Assembly: GCF_001435575.1 (NCBI RefSeq)
Contig: NZ_AZEA01000003.1
Location: 55,148-119,147 of the forward strand
Origin: Lentilactobacillus sunkii DSM 19904
GTDB lineage: Bacteria; Bacillota; Bacilli; Lactobacillales; Lactobacillaceae
Length of the DNA: 64,000 nucleotides
Direction: 5' to 3'
The position numbers and the translations under genes are program-made. Each line of letters opens with the position of its first letter. The stretch's first letter is position 1. Under the pieces are notes generated by a model. It was not told where the DNA came from. It made no database searches and was given only the letters and a program-made list of their open reading frames with translations. Of the stretch, positions 56,255-64,000 are shown piece by piece.

Positions 56255-56719
56255 ATGCAAAACGTTACCAATCTCGTCAATCAACAACTCGATGCCCTCT
56301 TAACCGGGGAGACTGATTTGATTTCAAATATGGCAAACGCCGCTGCCTTATTAAACGTGACTTTGGAAGATATTAACTGGGTTGGATTTTACCGTTACGT
56401 TCCTGATAATGATGAACTCATCCTCGGCCCATTTCAGGGAAATGTGGCATGCATGCACATCAAAAATGGTGACGGCGTGTGCGGGACTGCTCTAAAGGAA
56501 AAACATTCTCTGCGGGTAGCCGACGTCCATCAATTTGCAGGTCACATTGCCTGTGATGCCAATTCCAATTCGGAAATCGTTGTCCCATTATTTAAAGACG
56601 GAAAAGCAATTGGCGTTTTAGATATCGACTCACCAATTCTCGATCGCTTTTCAAGTGAAGATGAACAAATTCTCAATCAGTTTGCCGATATCTTCATCAA
56701 ACATGTTGACTTCAAGTAG
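56255..56719 (+). CDS. Free methionine-(R)-sulfoxide reductase, GAF type
   Basis: 154 residues, a single GAF domain. The three cysteines of fRMsr are seen in ACMHIKNGDGVCGTA and GHIACDANSNSEIVVP, around residues 65-110. The enzyme reduces free Met-R-sulfoxide, an oxidative damage product. The frame is open upstream to 56183, but the ATG at 56255 with GTGAGGAAG before it gives the known length. The usual pairing of this gene beside ezrA is kept. Its 3' end overlaps the rpsD promoter. Confidence 0.9.
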   Translation: MQNVTNLVNQQLDALLTGETDLISNMANAAALLNVTLEDINWVGFYRYVPDNDELILGPFQGNVACMHIKNGDGVCGTALKEKHSLRVADVHQFAGHIACDANSNSEIVVPLFKDGKAIGVLDIDSPILDRFSSEDEQILNQFADIFIKHVDFK

Positions 56720-56734
56720 AAATCTTTATACAAT
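56706..56734 (+). promoter_or_regulatory. Promoter of rpsD
   Basis: TTGACT (56706-56711), 17-base spacer, TACAAT (56729-56734). The -35 lies in the last codons of the fRMsr gene. The transcript would carry a leader of about 170 bases. Confidence 0.75.
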
Positions 56735-56740
56735 GGTCTT

Positions 56741-56910
56741 TGTGTAAAATAACGCAGCAGTAGACGGTAAGCTCGTCAACATGTTGTTGCCATTCAATTG
56801 GTTCTGCAAGTAACTCAATCGGCTGCTTGAGCGAAAGAGCAAAGCAACATGCACGAATACTAAGTCTACAATGGCTTATTTTACTCCAAAAAAATATTGG
56901 AGGATTACTT
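56741..56910 (+). ncRNA. Structured leader of rpsD, probable S4 autoregulatory element
   Basis: Nested pairings are visible: GTAGAC (56760-56765) with GTCTAC (56864-56869), and inside it CATGTTG (56780-56786) with CAACATG (56845-56851), plus inner hairpins. In Bacillus rpsD is repressed by its own product S4 through a leader structure. That this leader does the same is an inference. Confidence 0.65.
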
Positions 56911-57522
56911 ATGTCAAGATATACAGGTCCAAGTTGGAGAATTTCACGTCGTTTGGGTATCTCTTTATCAGGTACTGGTAAAGAACTTTCACGTCGTCCT
57001 TATGCTCCTGGTGATCACGGTCAAGGCCGTCGTTCAAAACTTTCAGAATATGGTTTGCAATTACACGAAAAGCAAAAGCTTCGTTACATGTACGGACTTA
57101 CTGAACGTCAATTCAGTAACCTGTTCGTTCGTGCCGGCAAGATTCGTGAAGGTAAGCATGGTGTTAACTTCATGATCTTACTTGAAGAGCGTTTGGATAA
57201 CATGGTTTACCGTTTAGGTTTGGCTACTACTCGTCGTCAAGCTCGTCAATTAGTAAATCATGGTCATATCACTGTTGATGGCAACCGTGTTGATATTCCA
57301 TCATATGAAGTTCAACCTGGTCAAGTAATCTCCGTTCGTGAGAAGTCAAAATCTCTCCAAGTTATCAAGGATGCTGTTGAAGCTGTTGTGGGTCGTCCAC
57401 AATATGTCAGCTTCGATGCAGACAAGCTTGAAGGATCATTAGTACGTCTTCCACAACGTGAAGAACTTGATGCTGATATTGATGAATCACTTATTGTTGA
57501 ATACTACAACAAGTTGGGTTAA
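56911..57522 (+). CDS. rpsD: 30S ribosomal protein S4
   Basis: 203 residues. The S4 domain ([31 protein letters not shown], about 94-150) binds RNA. The N-terminal part ([19 protein letters not shown]) belongs to the zinc-free type of S4. S4 nucleates assembly of the 30S 5' domain. TTGGAGGA stands before the ATG. Codon use is strongly biased, as for a highly expressed gene. Monocistronic with a strong terminator. Confidence 0.98.
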   Translation: MSRYTGPSWRISRRLGISLSGTGKELSRRPYAPGDHGQGRRSKLSEYGLQLHEKQKLRYMYGLTERQFSNLFVRAGKIREGKHGVNFMILLEERLDNMVYRLGLATTRRQARQLVNHGHITVDGNRVDIPSYEVQPGQVISVREKSKSLQVIKDAVEAVVGRPQYVSFDADKLEGSLVRLPQREELDADIDESLIVEYYNKLG

Positions 57523-57533
57523 TAATTCAGCTG

Positions 57534-57562
57534 GCGTTTTGCTTAGGCAAAACGCTTTTTTT
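57534..57562 (+). terminator. Terminator of rpsD
   Basis: GCGTTTTGC (57534-57542) with its perfect complement (57547-57555), four-base loop and seven T. Confidence 0.95.
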
Positions 57563-57578
57563 GTGTCTCCAATTCCCA

Positions 57579-57587
57579 TGGTATAAT
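57579..57587 (+). promoter_or_regulatory. Extended -10 promoter of rarA
   Basis: TGGTATAAT, an extended consensus -10, about 48 bases upstream of the rarA ATG. Confidence 0.65.
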
Positions 57588-57634
57588 TTATGAAGTTTAT
57601 ATTTTAATCACATTAAGTTGAAAGGAGGATGATC

Positions 57635-58912
57635 ATGCAACAACCCCTCGCCTACAGAATGCGTCCCACAAAGCTCGAAGAAATCGTGGGCCAACAGGAT
57701 TTGGTTGGACCCGGTAAAATTATTGAACGAATGGTTCGCGCTAAGATGCTGTCATCGATGATCTTATATGGTCCTCCCGGAACCGGAAAGACCAGTATCG
57801 CCAGTGCGATTGCAGGATCAACCAAATATGCCTTCAGAATGTTGAACGCTGCCACCGATACTAAAAAGGATTTGCAGGTTGTCGCTGAAGAAGCCAAAAT
57901 GAGCGGTACCGTCGTATTGCTTCTTGATGAAATTCATCGTTTGGATAAAACCAAGCAGGATTTCCTTTTGCCATTACTGGAAAGCGGTTCGATTATTTTG
58001 ATTGGTGCAACGACTGAAAATCCTTACATCAATATCAATCCCGCAATTCGATCAAGAACTCAAATTTTTGAAGTCCATCCCCTATCGTCCAAAGATATCC
58101 AAAAAGCCCTCACCCGTGCATTGAAAGACACAGATAAAGGGCTTGGAAGTTATCCAGTCGACATCTCGGATTCGGCAATGAACTTCTTGTCAACGGCAAC
58201 CAACGGTGATTTGCGTTCATCCTTAAACGCTTTGGAGTTGGCGGTCAAGTCTACCGAGAAAAACAGTCAGGGTCGAATCAAAGTGACCCAGGCAATCGTT
58301 GAGGAATGCTTACAGCGAAAGGCACTGAATTCCGACAAAGACGGTGATGCCCACTACGATGTGATTTCTGCGTTTCAAAAGTCAATCCGTGGCTCTGATA
58401 CTGATGCCGCATTGCATTACGCAGGTCGATTGATTGAATCCGGCGATTTGGTTTCGATTATGCGACGGCTATTGGTTATCGCGTATGAAGACATCGGGTT
58501 GGCCAATCCTAGTGCCTGTCAACGAACAGTGGCGGCAGTTGACGCTGCCCGCCAGTTGGGACTGCCAGAAGCTCGAATACCGCTTGCCAACGCAATCATC
58601 GAACTGTGTCTCAGCCCAAAGTCTAATTCGGCCATGACCGCGATTGACGGTGCGCTAGGCGACATTCGATCAGGTAATTACGGTGATGTCCCATTACACT
58701 TGAAAGACGCCCATTATAAAGGTGCCAAAAAGTTGGGCCGAGGTGTCACTTATAAGTATCCCCATGATTTTCCAAACGACTGGGTCAAACAACAATATTT
58801 GCCTGATAAAATAAAAAATGCCCAGTATTACCACCCGAAAGAAAATGGGCGCATCGAAACGGCCCTTGGGGAACAGTATGAAAAGCTTAGAAAATCTTCG
58901 GGACATAAATAG
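57635..58912 (+). CDS. rarA: Replication-associated recombination ATPase RarA (MgsA)
   Basis: 425 residues. AAA+ clamp-loader-like ATPase with Walker A GPPGTGKTS (about 50), Walker B VVLLLDEIHR and sensor GATTENPY, then the MgsA C-terminal tetramerisation domain (KSIRGSDTDAALHYAGRL to LGRGVTYKYPHD). RarA acts at blocked replication forks. The ATG at 57635 has AAAGGAGG six bases upstream and is preferred over one six bases earlier. Possibly cotranscribed with the membrane protein gene 15 bases downstream. Confidence 0.95.
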   Translation: MQQPLAYRMRPTKLEEIVGQQDLVGPGKIIERMVRAKMLSSMILYGPPGTGKTSIASAIAGSTKYAFRMLNAATDTKKDLQVVAEEAKMSGTVVLLLDEIHRLDKTKQDFLLPLLESGSIILIGATTENPYININPAIRSRTQIFEVHPLSSKDIQKALTRALKDTDKGLGSYPVDISDSAMNFLSTATNGDLRSSLNALELAVKSTEKNSQGRIKVTQAIVEECLQRKALNSDKDGDAHYDVISAFQKSIRGSDTDAALHYAGRLIESGDLVSIMRRLLVIAYEDIGLANPSACQRTVAAVDAARQLGLPEARIPLANAIIELCLSPKSNSAMTAIDGALGDIRSGNYGDVPLHLKDAHYKGAKKLGRGVTYKYPHDFPNDWVKQQYLPDKIKNAQYYHPKENGRIETALGEQYEKLRKSSGHK

Positions 58913-58927
58913 TATTGGAGTGTAACT

Positions 58928-59221
58928 ATGATAATCAATATTTTGGTTGCTGTAGCTGTGCTGATTGCCCTTTACATCGGCTATTACCTGCTATCGCACC
59001 TTAAAAAAACAATGTTCAATATTTCGGTTCAAGATGATCCTCGTTTAAAGGGAGCGGCTAAAAATGGTGGAATTATGTTTATCATTCTGGCTGTTTTAGG
59101 GATTATTTCACTCATTCTTCAAAATGATATTTTGATATTGGTTGTCCTTTTGTGGATGACTGCACATGGCCTCGTGGTCGAGTTTGCAATTCTTAACGTC
59201 ATTAATCATAAACAGCAGTGA
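58928..59221 (+). CDS. Small integral membrane protein of unknown function
   Basis: 97 residues with three hydrophobic segments (about 2-22, 48-66 and 69-90) and a short charged loop between the first two (K-K-T-M-F-N-I-S-V-Q-D-D). I do not recognise a family. TTGGAGTG precedes the ATG, so it is probably translated. It stands between rarA and a universal stress protein gene, 15 bases after the former, and the intervening promoter suggests that only the stress gene is separate. Confidence 0.7.
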   Translation: MIINILVAVAVLIALYIGYYLLSHLKKTMFNISVQDDPRLKGAAKNGGIMFIILAVLGIISLILQNDILILVVLLWMTAHGLVVEFAILNVINHKQQ

Positions 59222-59232
59222 TATTTATTTCT

Positions 59233-59260
59233 TTGTATTTTATCCAAAGTAAAGTACAAT
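59233..59260 (+). promoter_or_regulatory. Promoter of the universal stress protein gene
   Basis: TTGTAT (59233-59238), 16-base spacer, TACAAT (59255-59260). Confidence 0.55.
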
Positions 59261-59293
59261 TAAGTTAAACAGATAGAAATGAGGGTGGGCATA

Positions 59294-59776
59294 ATGTTAC
59301 AACAACAATATAAACAAATTTTAGTCCCAGTAGATGGATCATACGAGGCTGAGTTAGCTTTTAAAAAGGGTGTAGCAGTTGCGATCCGTAATAATGCATC
59401 TCTTCACTTAGTTCACGTTGTTGATACACGAGCATTTCAAAATATTTCAAGCTTTGACACATCAATGGTTGAACAGGTTACCGATACCGCAAAGGAAACT
59501 TTGGATAAATACATCGAAGACGCTAAAAGTGCGGGTCTGAACGATGTCGATTACTCAATTGAGTACGGTGCACCAAAGACGGTCATTGCAAGAGATATTC
59601 CACAAAACCTCAACATCGACTTAATCATGATTGGTGCAACTGGTTTAAATGCCGTAGAACGATTATTAATCGGATCAGTTACTGAATATGTAACAAGAAC
59701 AGCGGTTTGTGATGTCTTAGTTGTTAGAACCGACTTGGATAACAAACCTGCTGTCAATCCAAGTAAACATGTTTAA
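59294..59776 (+). CDS. Universal stress protein, UspA family
   Basis: 160 residues. The nucleotide-binding Usp fold is recognised by ILVPVDGSYEAELAF at the start and the ATP-loop IMIGATGLNAVERLLIGSVTEYVTR (G-x2-G-x9-G-S) near residue 115. Usp proteins support survival under stress by largely unknown means. The ATG at 59294 with GAGGGTG before it is preferred over one at 59279, which lies upstream of that site. Codon use looks typical of a well-expressed gene. Confidence 0.92.
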   Translation: MLQQQYKQILVPVDGSYEAELAFKKGVAVAIRNNASLHLVHVVDTRAFQNISSFDTSMVEQVTDTAKETLDKYIEDAKSAGLNDVDYSIEYGAPKTVIARDIPQNLNIDLIMIGATGLNAVERLLIGSVTEYVTRTAVCDVLVVRTDLDNKPAVNPSKHV

Positions 59777-59821
59777 CATTCATTCAGAACTACGATTCAA
59801 AATGATTGATTAAATACCAAG

Positions 59822-59857
59822 CACCCAGAAATGCTTACATACTCCTTGGGTGTTTTT
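59822..59857 (+). terminator. Terminator of the usp gene
   Basis: CACCCA (59822-59827) with TGGGTG (59847-59852), then TTTTTG. The loop is 19 bases and the stem short, so it may be a modest terminator backed by the next hairpin. Confidence 0.6.
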
Positions 59858-59891
59858 GTTTCACATCTATTTAGGACTCATGGAACAATAT

Positions 59892-59943
59892 AAAAACCGA
59901 TTTTCCAAGTAGACCCTTCCGGCTACTTGGAAAATCGGTTTTT
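59892..59943. terminator. Perfect 21-base bidirectional terminator
   Basis: Arms 59892-59912 and 59923-59943 are exactly complementary with a ten-base loop. A and T runs at the ends suit both the usp transcript and the convergent regulator transcript. Confidence 0.92.
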
Positions 59944-59956
59944 CTTTAAATCTTTA

Positions 59957-60868
59957 TTATTTAACAAAAGTTGGATTCCCTTCATTCTTTGATAGTTCGT
60001 TCTTTACCATCTCAACAATATGGGATTGATTCCGGTTCATAATTTTCTCTGCCAAGTCTGTATTGCCACGCAACTCAGCAATGAACATGGCGGCAAACTG
60101 TTTCATTGTCGCCTGAATTACCTGCCCCTTGGCATACAAACACTTGGACTCCAATTCAGCCAACACATCAGCTTTATAGATCAAATCCTGTTGAGTCAAT
60201 TGATGCAGAATTTCATGAATTAAACAGGACGCCGTGTCATATTTCCCGAGCTCAGAATAAGCGGCAATTACATCGATGTATAAATCAACGATGACACACA
60301 TGTTGTGTTTGCCCTCTTTTTTAACTTTTGAGAGAATTTGCGCACTCGCATCAATGAAGTTCTCAGCCCGGCTTAGTTTCCCCAGCTTCTGGTATGCCAA
60401 ACCAATTCCCAAATTAGACCACGCTTGGTAAAATGTTGCTTCGTCAGCACAATATTGAGTCAATTGAAGATTGAAATTATAAATTGCCTCATCGATATCA
60501 TCATTAATATAAAGTTCAATAAATCCACGATAACAATGATACTTACACTTCATTGTCTTGGTATTCAATCTGTCACAATCAATTTGATCAATGTGATTTT
60601 TAGCTTCGGCGTACATATGATTCCGCATATCATCTTCGATGTAAGAAAAAACTTTGTCGCCATAACTGGAATTTTTGGCAACATCCGTAATTAATAGATC
60701 CAATTTCCGACAAATTGCAGCCAAAATGTCAAAGTTCGGACTCGTATTTTGATTCTCAATCGAACTAACAGTCGCCTGGGTACAAATACCTTCTGCAAGT
60801 TGAACTTGGGACATCCCCTTCGCTTTTCTTGCATTCCGGATCGTTGACCCAGTGAGCACCATTGTCAT
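59957..60868 (-). CDS. HTH transcriptional regulator with TPR-like domain (RRNPP/Rgg-like)
   Basis: 303 residues. An N-terminal Xre-type helix-turn-helix (residues about 7-62: RNARKAKGMSQVQLAEGI) is followed by helical repeats of TPR type (AWSNLGIGLAYQKLGK). Size and layout fit peptide-responsive RRNPP regulators (Rgg, PlcR, PrgX). No signal-peptide gene is visible in the flanking gaps (59777-59956, 60869-60953), so it may respond to a peptide encoded elsewhere or not be peptide-controlled. AGGAG lies nine bases before the ATG. The target is unknown. Confidence 0.78.
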   Translation of the reverse strand: MTMVLTGSTIRNARKAKGMSQVQLAEGICTQATVSSIENQNTSPNFDILAAICRKLDLLITDVAKNSSYGDKVFSYIEDDMRNHMYAEAKNHIDQIDCDRLNTKTMKCKYHCYRGFIELYINDDIDEAIYNFNLQLTQYCADEATFYQAWSNLGIGLAYQKLGKLSRAENFIDASAQILSKVKKEGKHNMCVIVDLYIDVIAAYSELGKYDTASCLIHEILHQLTQQDLIYKADVLAELESKCLYAKGQVIQATMKQFAAMFIAELRGNTDLAEKIMNRNQSHIVEMVKNELSKNEGNPTFVK

Positions 60869-60914
60869 CAGATCACTCTCCTAATAGTTAACCTACTCAA
60901 TATAGAACTTATGT

Positions 60915-60943
60915 ATCATATTATAATTGTAATGAATAATCAA
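60915..60943 (-). promoter_or_regulatory. Promoter of the RRNPP-like regulator
   Basis: Minus strand TTGATT (60938-60943), 17-base spacer, TATGAT (60915-60920). Confidence 0.65.
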
Positions 60944-60953
60944 GAAGATTTTA

Positions 60954-61517
60954 CTAATTTGTGAGTGCAGATTCCTCATGAAATTCACAAGTTACCAAGT
61001 GATCATTAACGACGCCAACCGCTTGCAAGTAACTATATACGGTAATTGGGCCCATGCGTTTTAATCCCATTTCTTTAAACTCTTTCACAAATTTTTCAAT
61101 AAAATTTTTGTACTTGACCGCTTTTGGCGGTTCCGTCAATAAATGGTCCATCTGAACATCATTTACCGGTCCCCAAGTCGCGTCCAATAGTGCACTGGGG
61201 TCCGTCTGAACAACTTTGGCATTGGCGATAATCGCAGCTACTTTCGCATGATTCCTAATAATGCGTTTATCATTACAAAAGGCTTCTAGATCTTCTTGAT
61301 TACAGCCAGCCAAATAATCTATCGAAAAATTGTGGAATACAGTATCCATCCCGTCTTCAAACTTTAAAACAGTCGAAAATGTTAAACCTGCCTGCATAAT
61401 TTCCAAACATAACGCCTTAAATAATTTCTGGGGATCCTTTTCGGGCCGTCCCCAAACCGTATCATGATATACGAGCAATTCTGGGCTGTCGGTCGCCCAG
61501 GGACATCTTTTAACCAT
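60954..61517 (-). CDS. tag: DNA-3-methyladenine glycosylase I
   Basis: 187 residues. It excises 3-methyladenine from alkylated DNA. The family start with RCPWA and LVYHDTVWGRPEKD, the helix-hairpin-helix stretch and the C-terminal His/Cys (NDHLVTCEFHEE) of the zinc site are present. GGAGGTG lies before the ATG. Between a GDPD gene upstream and the regulator promoter. Confidence 0.92.
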   Translation of the reverse strand: MVKRCPWATDSPELLVYHDTVWGRPEKDPQKLFKALCLEIMQAGLTFSTVLKFEDGMDTVFHNFSIDYLAGCNQEDLEAFCNDKRIIRNHAKVAAIIANAKVVQTDPSALLDATWGPVNDVQMDHLLTEPPKAVKYKNFIEKFVKEFKEMGLKRMGPITVYSYLQAVGVVNDHLVTCEFHEESALTN

Positions 61518-61549
61518 TTTCCCACCTCCTAATGATTAATTACGACAAA

Positions 61550-63067
61550 TTATAAATAATTCTGCAAAGAATTTAGCAAAAGTATCCATCGATCACGTTG
61601 ATAATTGACATGAAGGTTTGAAAGCCGAAATGCCTGATCGGTTACCTGACCGCTTGTGCCCAGCATTTCCATTCGAACCATGGATAACCGGCTGTCATCC
61701 GTCCACGAATACACTGGACGCCCGGTGGCACCAACAGAAGCGATCAAAAATGGGTTGGCGGTTAGGTGCTGAAGCGTATAAAAATCAACGTTATATTCTC
61801 GAATATTACCAAAATTGAGCATCGTGACCAGTCCGATATGAATTGAAGGGATTTGGTGCTTGATCTGTCGTAAAAATGGATATCCGACTGAATGAACCCG
61901 ATGAGGCAAAACAGTTAGACCAGCTTTGAATTGATCTGCAAATCGGGTGCCCATGTGACGATCGCTGTTATTGGTGACCTTCAACTCAATAATTAACGGC
62001 TGCTTGAGCCGGTTGGCGGTTTTTAAGTAGTCAGAAAACATATCGACATGATGATATTTTTTGATGGTTTTCAAACTCAACTGATCAATTTCTTTGAGAC
62101 CGTCCCCAGGGATCCGCAAATCGTCATTATGCGCACAGATAAAGTGATGGTCCCTGGTTTCTTGAATATCCATTTCAACAAATGGGAAATGATAACGGCT
62201 GTTTTGTTTTAATGCAGCAATCGTATTCCCCTGGGCATTGTGATTGATCACCCCTCGATGGACGATAATTGTTGGCTTTGAAAATGAAGGCAGCAATTGC
62301 GCTTGAGTGATGCCCGCAGACAGAGCCGCAAAAAGAACCAGTGCAACTCCATAAAGAGCCAACAAATAAGTACCGGATAACTTCTGGAATTTAACAGCCA
62401 ACAAACGACTGACGATCAAAATTTCAGCAAACGGAGCCAAAGTATCAATTAAACCCTGTGAAAGCAAGAAAAGTGCCGTGTTCTCAACATGTTGATTGAC
62501 CCACCCCAATCCAATAATAAACAGACAAACTCCCACCAGCATGGCGATCACAATGAAAATCTTATATCCATAGTGTTTGAGGGTTACTAATCGAGCCGTT
62601 TTCTTAAAAACTTGAAACGGGTGATCACCGTCTGCTTGAATAACATCACGGGCAAACGCTGAAAAATAAATCCCGATAAACGCCATTACAAAATACACAA
62701 CAATAGCCGTAATGGCGATTGGATACCGATTGACAGTAATCCAAGTAAACTGACTGCCTGAAATTGGTACAGAAAACTTGATGTAATTTGAAAAACCAAA
62801 TAACCCCAGTGGAATCATCAGCACAAATAAATACACAGCACTTCCAAGTAAAGCCAATAATGACCATGGTCGCCGTTTAATGCCCCTACCTGCTGTTTTG
62901 GTAATACCAAAGTAAAAGAGTGCCACCAGCAGCAAAAACATTGTCAGCGAGCAAAATACAACAGTTGTGAAAGTTTGATAGGCATTTAAAAACCTTCTCA
63001 TCAACAACATTAAGCAAATCAAAGCACCTGTCAGATAATAATATAGTTTTGTTTCATCTTTCCCCAT
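61550..63067 (-). CDS. Membrane-anchored glycerophosphodiester phosphodiesterase
   Basis: 505 residues. The first half has about seven to eight membrane segments of the GDPD-associated membrane domain. The second (from about residue 260) is a GDPD TIM barrel with VHRG, EMDIQET, CAHNDDLRIPGDG and IIELK, so the catalytic His pair, the metal acidic residues and Lys are kept. It hydrolyses glycerophosphodiesters, possibly lipoteichoic acid or phospholipid products. The ATG at 63067 has AGGGAAG six bases before it. An upstream frame extension to 63103 overlaps the ddl terminator and is not used. Confidence 0.9.
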   Translation of the reverse strand: MGKDETKLYYYLTGALICLMLLMRRFLNAYQTFTTVVFCSLTMFLLLVALFYFGITKTAGRGIKRRPWSLLALLGSAVYLFVLMIPLGLFGFSNYIKFSVPISGSQFTWITVNRYPIAITAIVVYFVMAFIGIYFSAFARDVIQADGDHPFQVFKKTARLVTLKHYGYKIFIVIAMLVGVCLFIIGLGWVNQHVENTALFLLSQGLIDTLAPFAEILIVSRLLAVKFQKLSGTYLLALYGVALVLFAALSAGITQAQLLPSFSKPTIIVHRGVINHNAQGNTIAALKQNSRYHFPFVEMDIQETRDHHFICAHNDDLRIPGDGLKEIDQLSLKTIKKYHHVDMFSDYLKTANRLKQPLIIELKVTNNSDRHMGTRFADQFKAGLTVLPHRVHSVGYPFLRQIKHQIPSIHIGLVTMLNFGNIREYNVDFYTLQHLTANPFLIASVGATGRPVYSWTDDSRLSMVRMEMLGTSGQVTDQAFRLSNLHVNYQRDRWILLLNSLQNYL

Positions 63068-63086
63068 GTTAAGCTTCCCTGCATGC

Positions 63087-63118
63087 AAAAAAACCGGTGG
63101 CAATTGGTTGCCCCAGTT
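63087..63118 (-). terminator. Terminator of ddl
   Basis: AACTGG-GGCA pairs with TGCC-(A)-CCGGTT on the minus strand (63092-63118, one bulged base and a G-U), followed by a run of U. Confidence 0.8.
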
Positions 63119-63127
63119 TATTTTTGC

Positions 63128-64000
63128 TTATTTATTTTTATTGATATCTTGATCACGCGGTGGCAATGGTTTGAAATCATACAAAATTTTAGACTGGCGT
63201 TCAAATTCATCAATTGCCAGCTGAATCAGCCGATCAATCAATTCAGAGTATGAAATGCCGGATGCCGCAAAGAGTTGTGGATATAAACTAATATTGGTAA
63301 ATCCTGGTAAAGTGTTAACTTCACTCATATATGGTTTGCCGTCCTGAGAAACAAGGTAGTCAATTCTCGCCATCCCTTTTAATCCCAAAGCACGGTATGT
63401 GGTTAACCCCATTTCCGTGATTTGTTGGGCCAGCTCGTCAGAAATATCAACGGGTACGTCGAACTGAACCTGACTGGCGTCGACAAATTTATTGTCATAG
63501 GTGTAAAAAGCATCATTGGCGGGCACTTTGATTGCCCCAATCTTTGAAGCAATCGGATGGTCATTACCCAAAATGGAAATTTCAAGTTCTTCCGGCCCTT
63601 CAATTGCTTCTTCAACCAGAACCTTGCTGTCATAACGGAAAGCATCCCGAAGGCCTTCAGAATATTCATCCTCATTTTCAACCTTGTGAATTCCAACCGA
63701 GGAACCCTGGTTAGCGGGTTTGATGAACAAGGTAGTTCCTAATTCATCGCTCAGATTTTGATAGGAATATTGTTCAGCAGTCAACGGTGTCACAACTTTA
63801 TAACGGGTTGTGGCAACTCCGGCAAGCGACACAATCTTCTTGGTGATGTCCTTATCAAATGACATCGCAGAGCCTAATATCGGCGTTCCAACGTATGGCT
63901 TGTGGAGTAGTCGCAGCAAGCCTTGAATTGTTCCGTCTTCACCCAAATTACCATGAATGATTGGGAAGAAAACATCAATATCGGATTCTTCAGCTAAGTT
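63128..64000 (-). CDS. ddl: D-alanine--D-lactate (D-alanine) ligase Ddl, 5' part outside window
   Basis: 291 codons of the C-terminal and central part; the start lies beyond the right edge. The ATP-grasp ligase signatures are IIHGNLGEDGTIQG, FIKPANQGSSVG, EEAIEGPEELEISILG and SEVNTLPGFT. It joins D-Ala to the second D-residue for the peptidoglycan precursor. The residue equivalent to Tyr216 of E. coli DdlB is Phe (in FYTYDNKF, codon 63485-63487), which in Leuconostoc and lactobacilli goes with D-Ala-D-Lac synthesis and vancomycin resistance. It lies just before the GDPD gene. Confidence 0.93.
   Translation of the reverse strand, partial: NLAEESDIDVFFPIIHGNLGEDGTIQGLLRLLHKPYVGTPILGSAMSFDKDITKKIVSLAGVATTRYKVVTPLTAEQYSYQNLSDELGTTLFIKPANQGSSVGIHKVENEDEYSEGLRDAFRYDSKVLVEEAIEGPEELEISILGNDHPIASKIGAIKVPANDAFYTYDNKFVDASQVQFDVPVDISDELAQQITEMGLTTYRALGLKGMARIDYLVSQDGKPYMSEVNTLPGFTNISLYPQLFAASGISYSELIDRLIQLAIDEFERQSKILYDFKPLPPRDQDINKNK

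Noticed and set aside
56827-56910. N-terminal extension of S4 by 28 residues
   Set aside because: The ATG at 56911 has a strong ribosome site and the S4 N-terminus; the extension lies in the leader hairpins.
59777-59956. A signal-peptide gene next to the RRNPP-like regulator
   Set aside because: The gap is filled by two hairpin terminators and contains no short frame with a start and ribosome site.

Overview
The window is core chromosome of a lactic acid bacterium (family Lactobacillaceae). The evidence is the divergent ccpA/pepQ pair, a T-box leader before alaS, another before valS and a third before an amino-acid ABC operon, a Bacillus-type LexA box at recA, the IreB-yqgF-DUF1292 block beside alaS, and a Ddl ligase with phenylalanine at the substrate-selecting position (the D-Ala-D-Lac type of intrinsically vancomycin-resistant lactobacilli). 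Base composition is moderate to low GC. A Lentilactobacillus/Levilactobacillus-like heterofermenter is my best guess, but the species cannot be fixed by eye. There is no prophage, insertion sequence, CRISPR array, rRNA or tRNA gene.

Layout. Nearly everything from 1 to 56090 is on the minus strand, so transcription runs from high to low coordinates. 1-2006: start of the comG competence pilus operon, with comGA interrupted by an in-frame stop. 2193-7976: yebC, ccpA and divergent pepQ, two envelope-associated small proteins, an MscS channel and a CBS-domain protein. 7999-10575: phosphoesterase, rdgB, murI and divergent yslB. 10752-15427: trxA, mutS2, cvpA, zapA, DUF1292, yqgF, ireB. 15536-26352: alaS with T-box, cshB, nrnA, dinB, yajC, tgt, queA, ruvB, ruvA. 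26428-34910: mutL, mutS, ymdB, rny, recA. 35012-39948: cinA C-terminal domain, pgsA, rodZ, ymfH, ymfF. 40117-42284: three-gene amino-acid ABC operon behind a long T-box leader whose 3' module is duplicated. 42744-46687: minD, minC, mreD, mreC, mreB. 46828-56090: folC, valS with T-box, tpx, thiI, cysteine desulfurase, ezrA. 56255-59776 is on the plus strand: free methionine sulfoxide reductase, rpsD with a structured leader, rarA, a small membrane protein, a universal stress protein. 59957-64000: a peptide-regulator-like HTH protein, tag, a membrane GDPD, and the 3' part of ddl.

Themes. DNA repair and recombination are heavily represented: mutS, mutL, mutS2, recA, ruvAB, dinB, rarA, tag, yqgF. 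LexA-box matches sit before recA, dinB and possibly ruvA. Cell shape and division form a second theme: minCD, mreBCD, rodZ, ezrA, zapA, murI, ddl. RNA-based control is the third: three T-box leaders and a probable S4 leader.

I did not find a wholly new system. The observations most worth a second look are the duplicated T-box module (42308-42475), the comGA nonsense codon (1794-1796), the structured rpsD leader, an inverted repeat over the rny promoter, the repetitive RodZ tail and the orphan RRNPP-like regulator.
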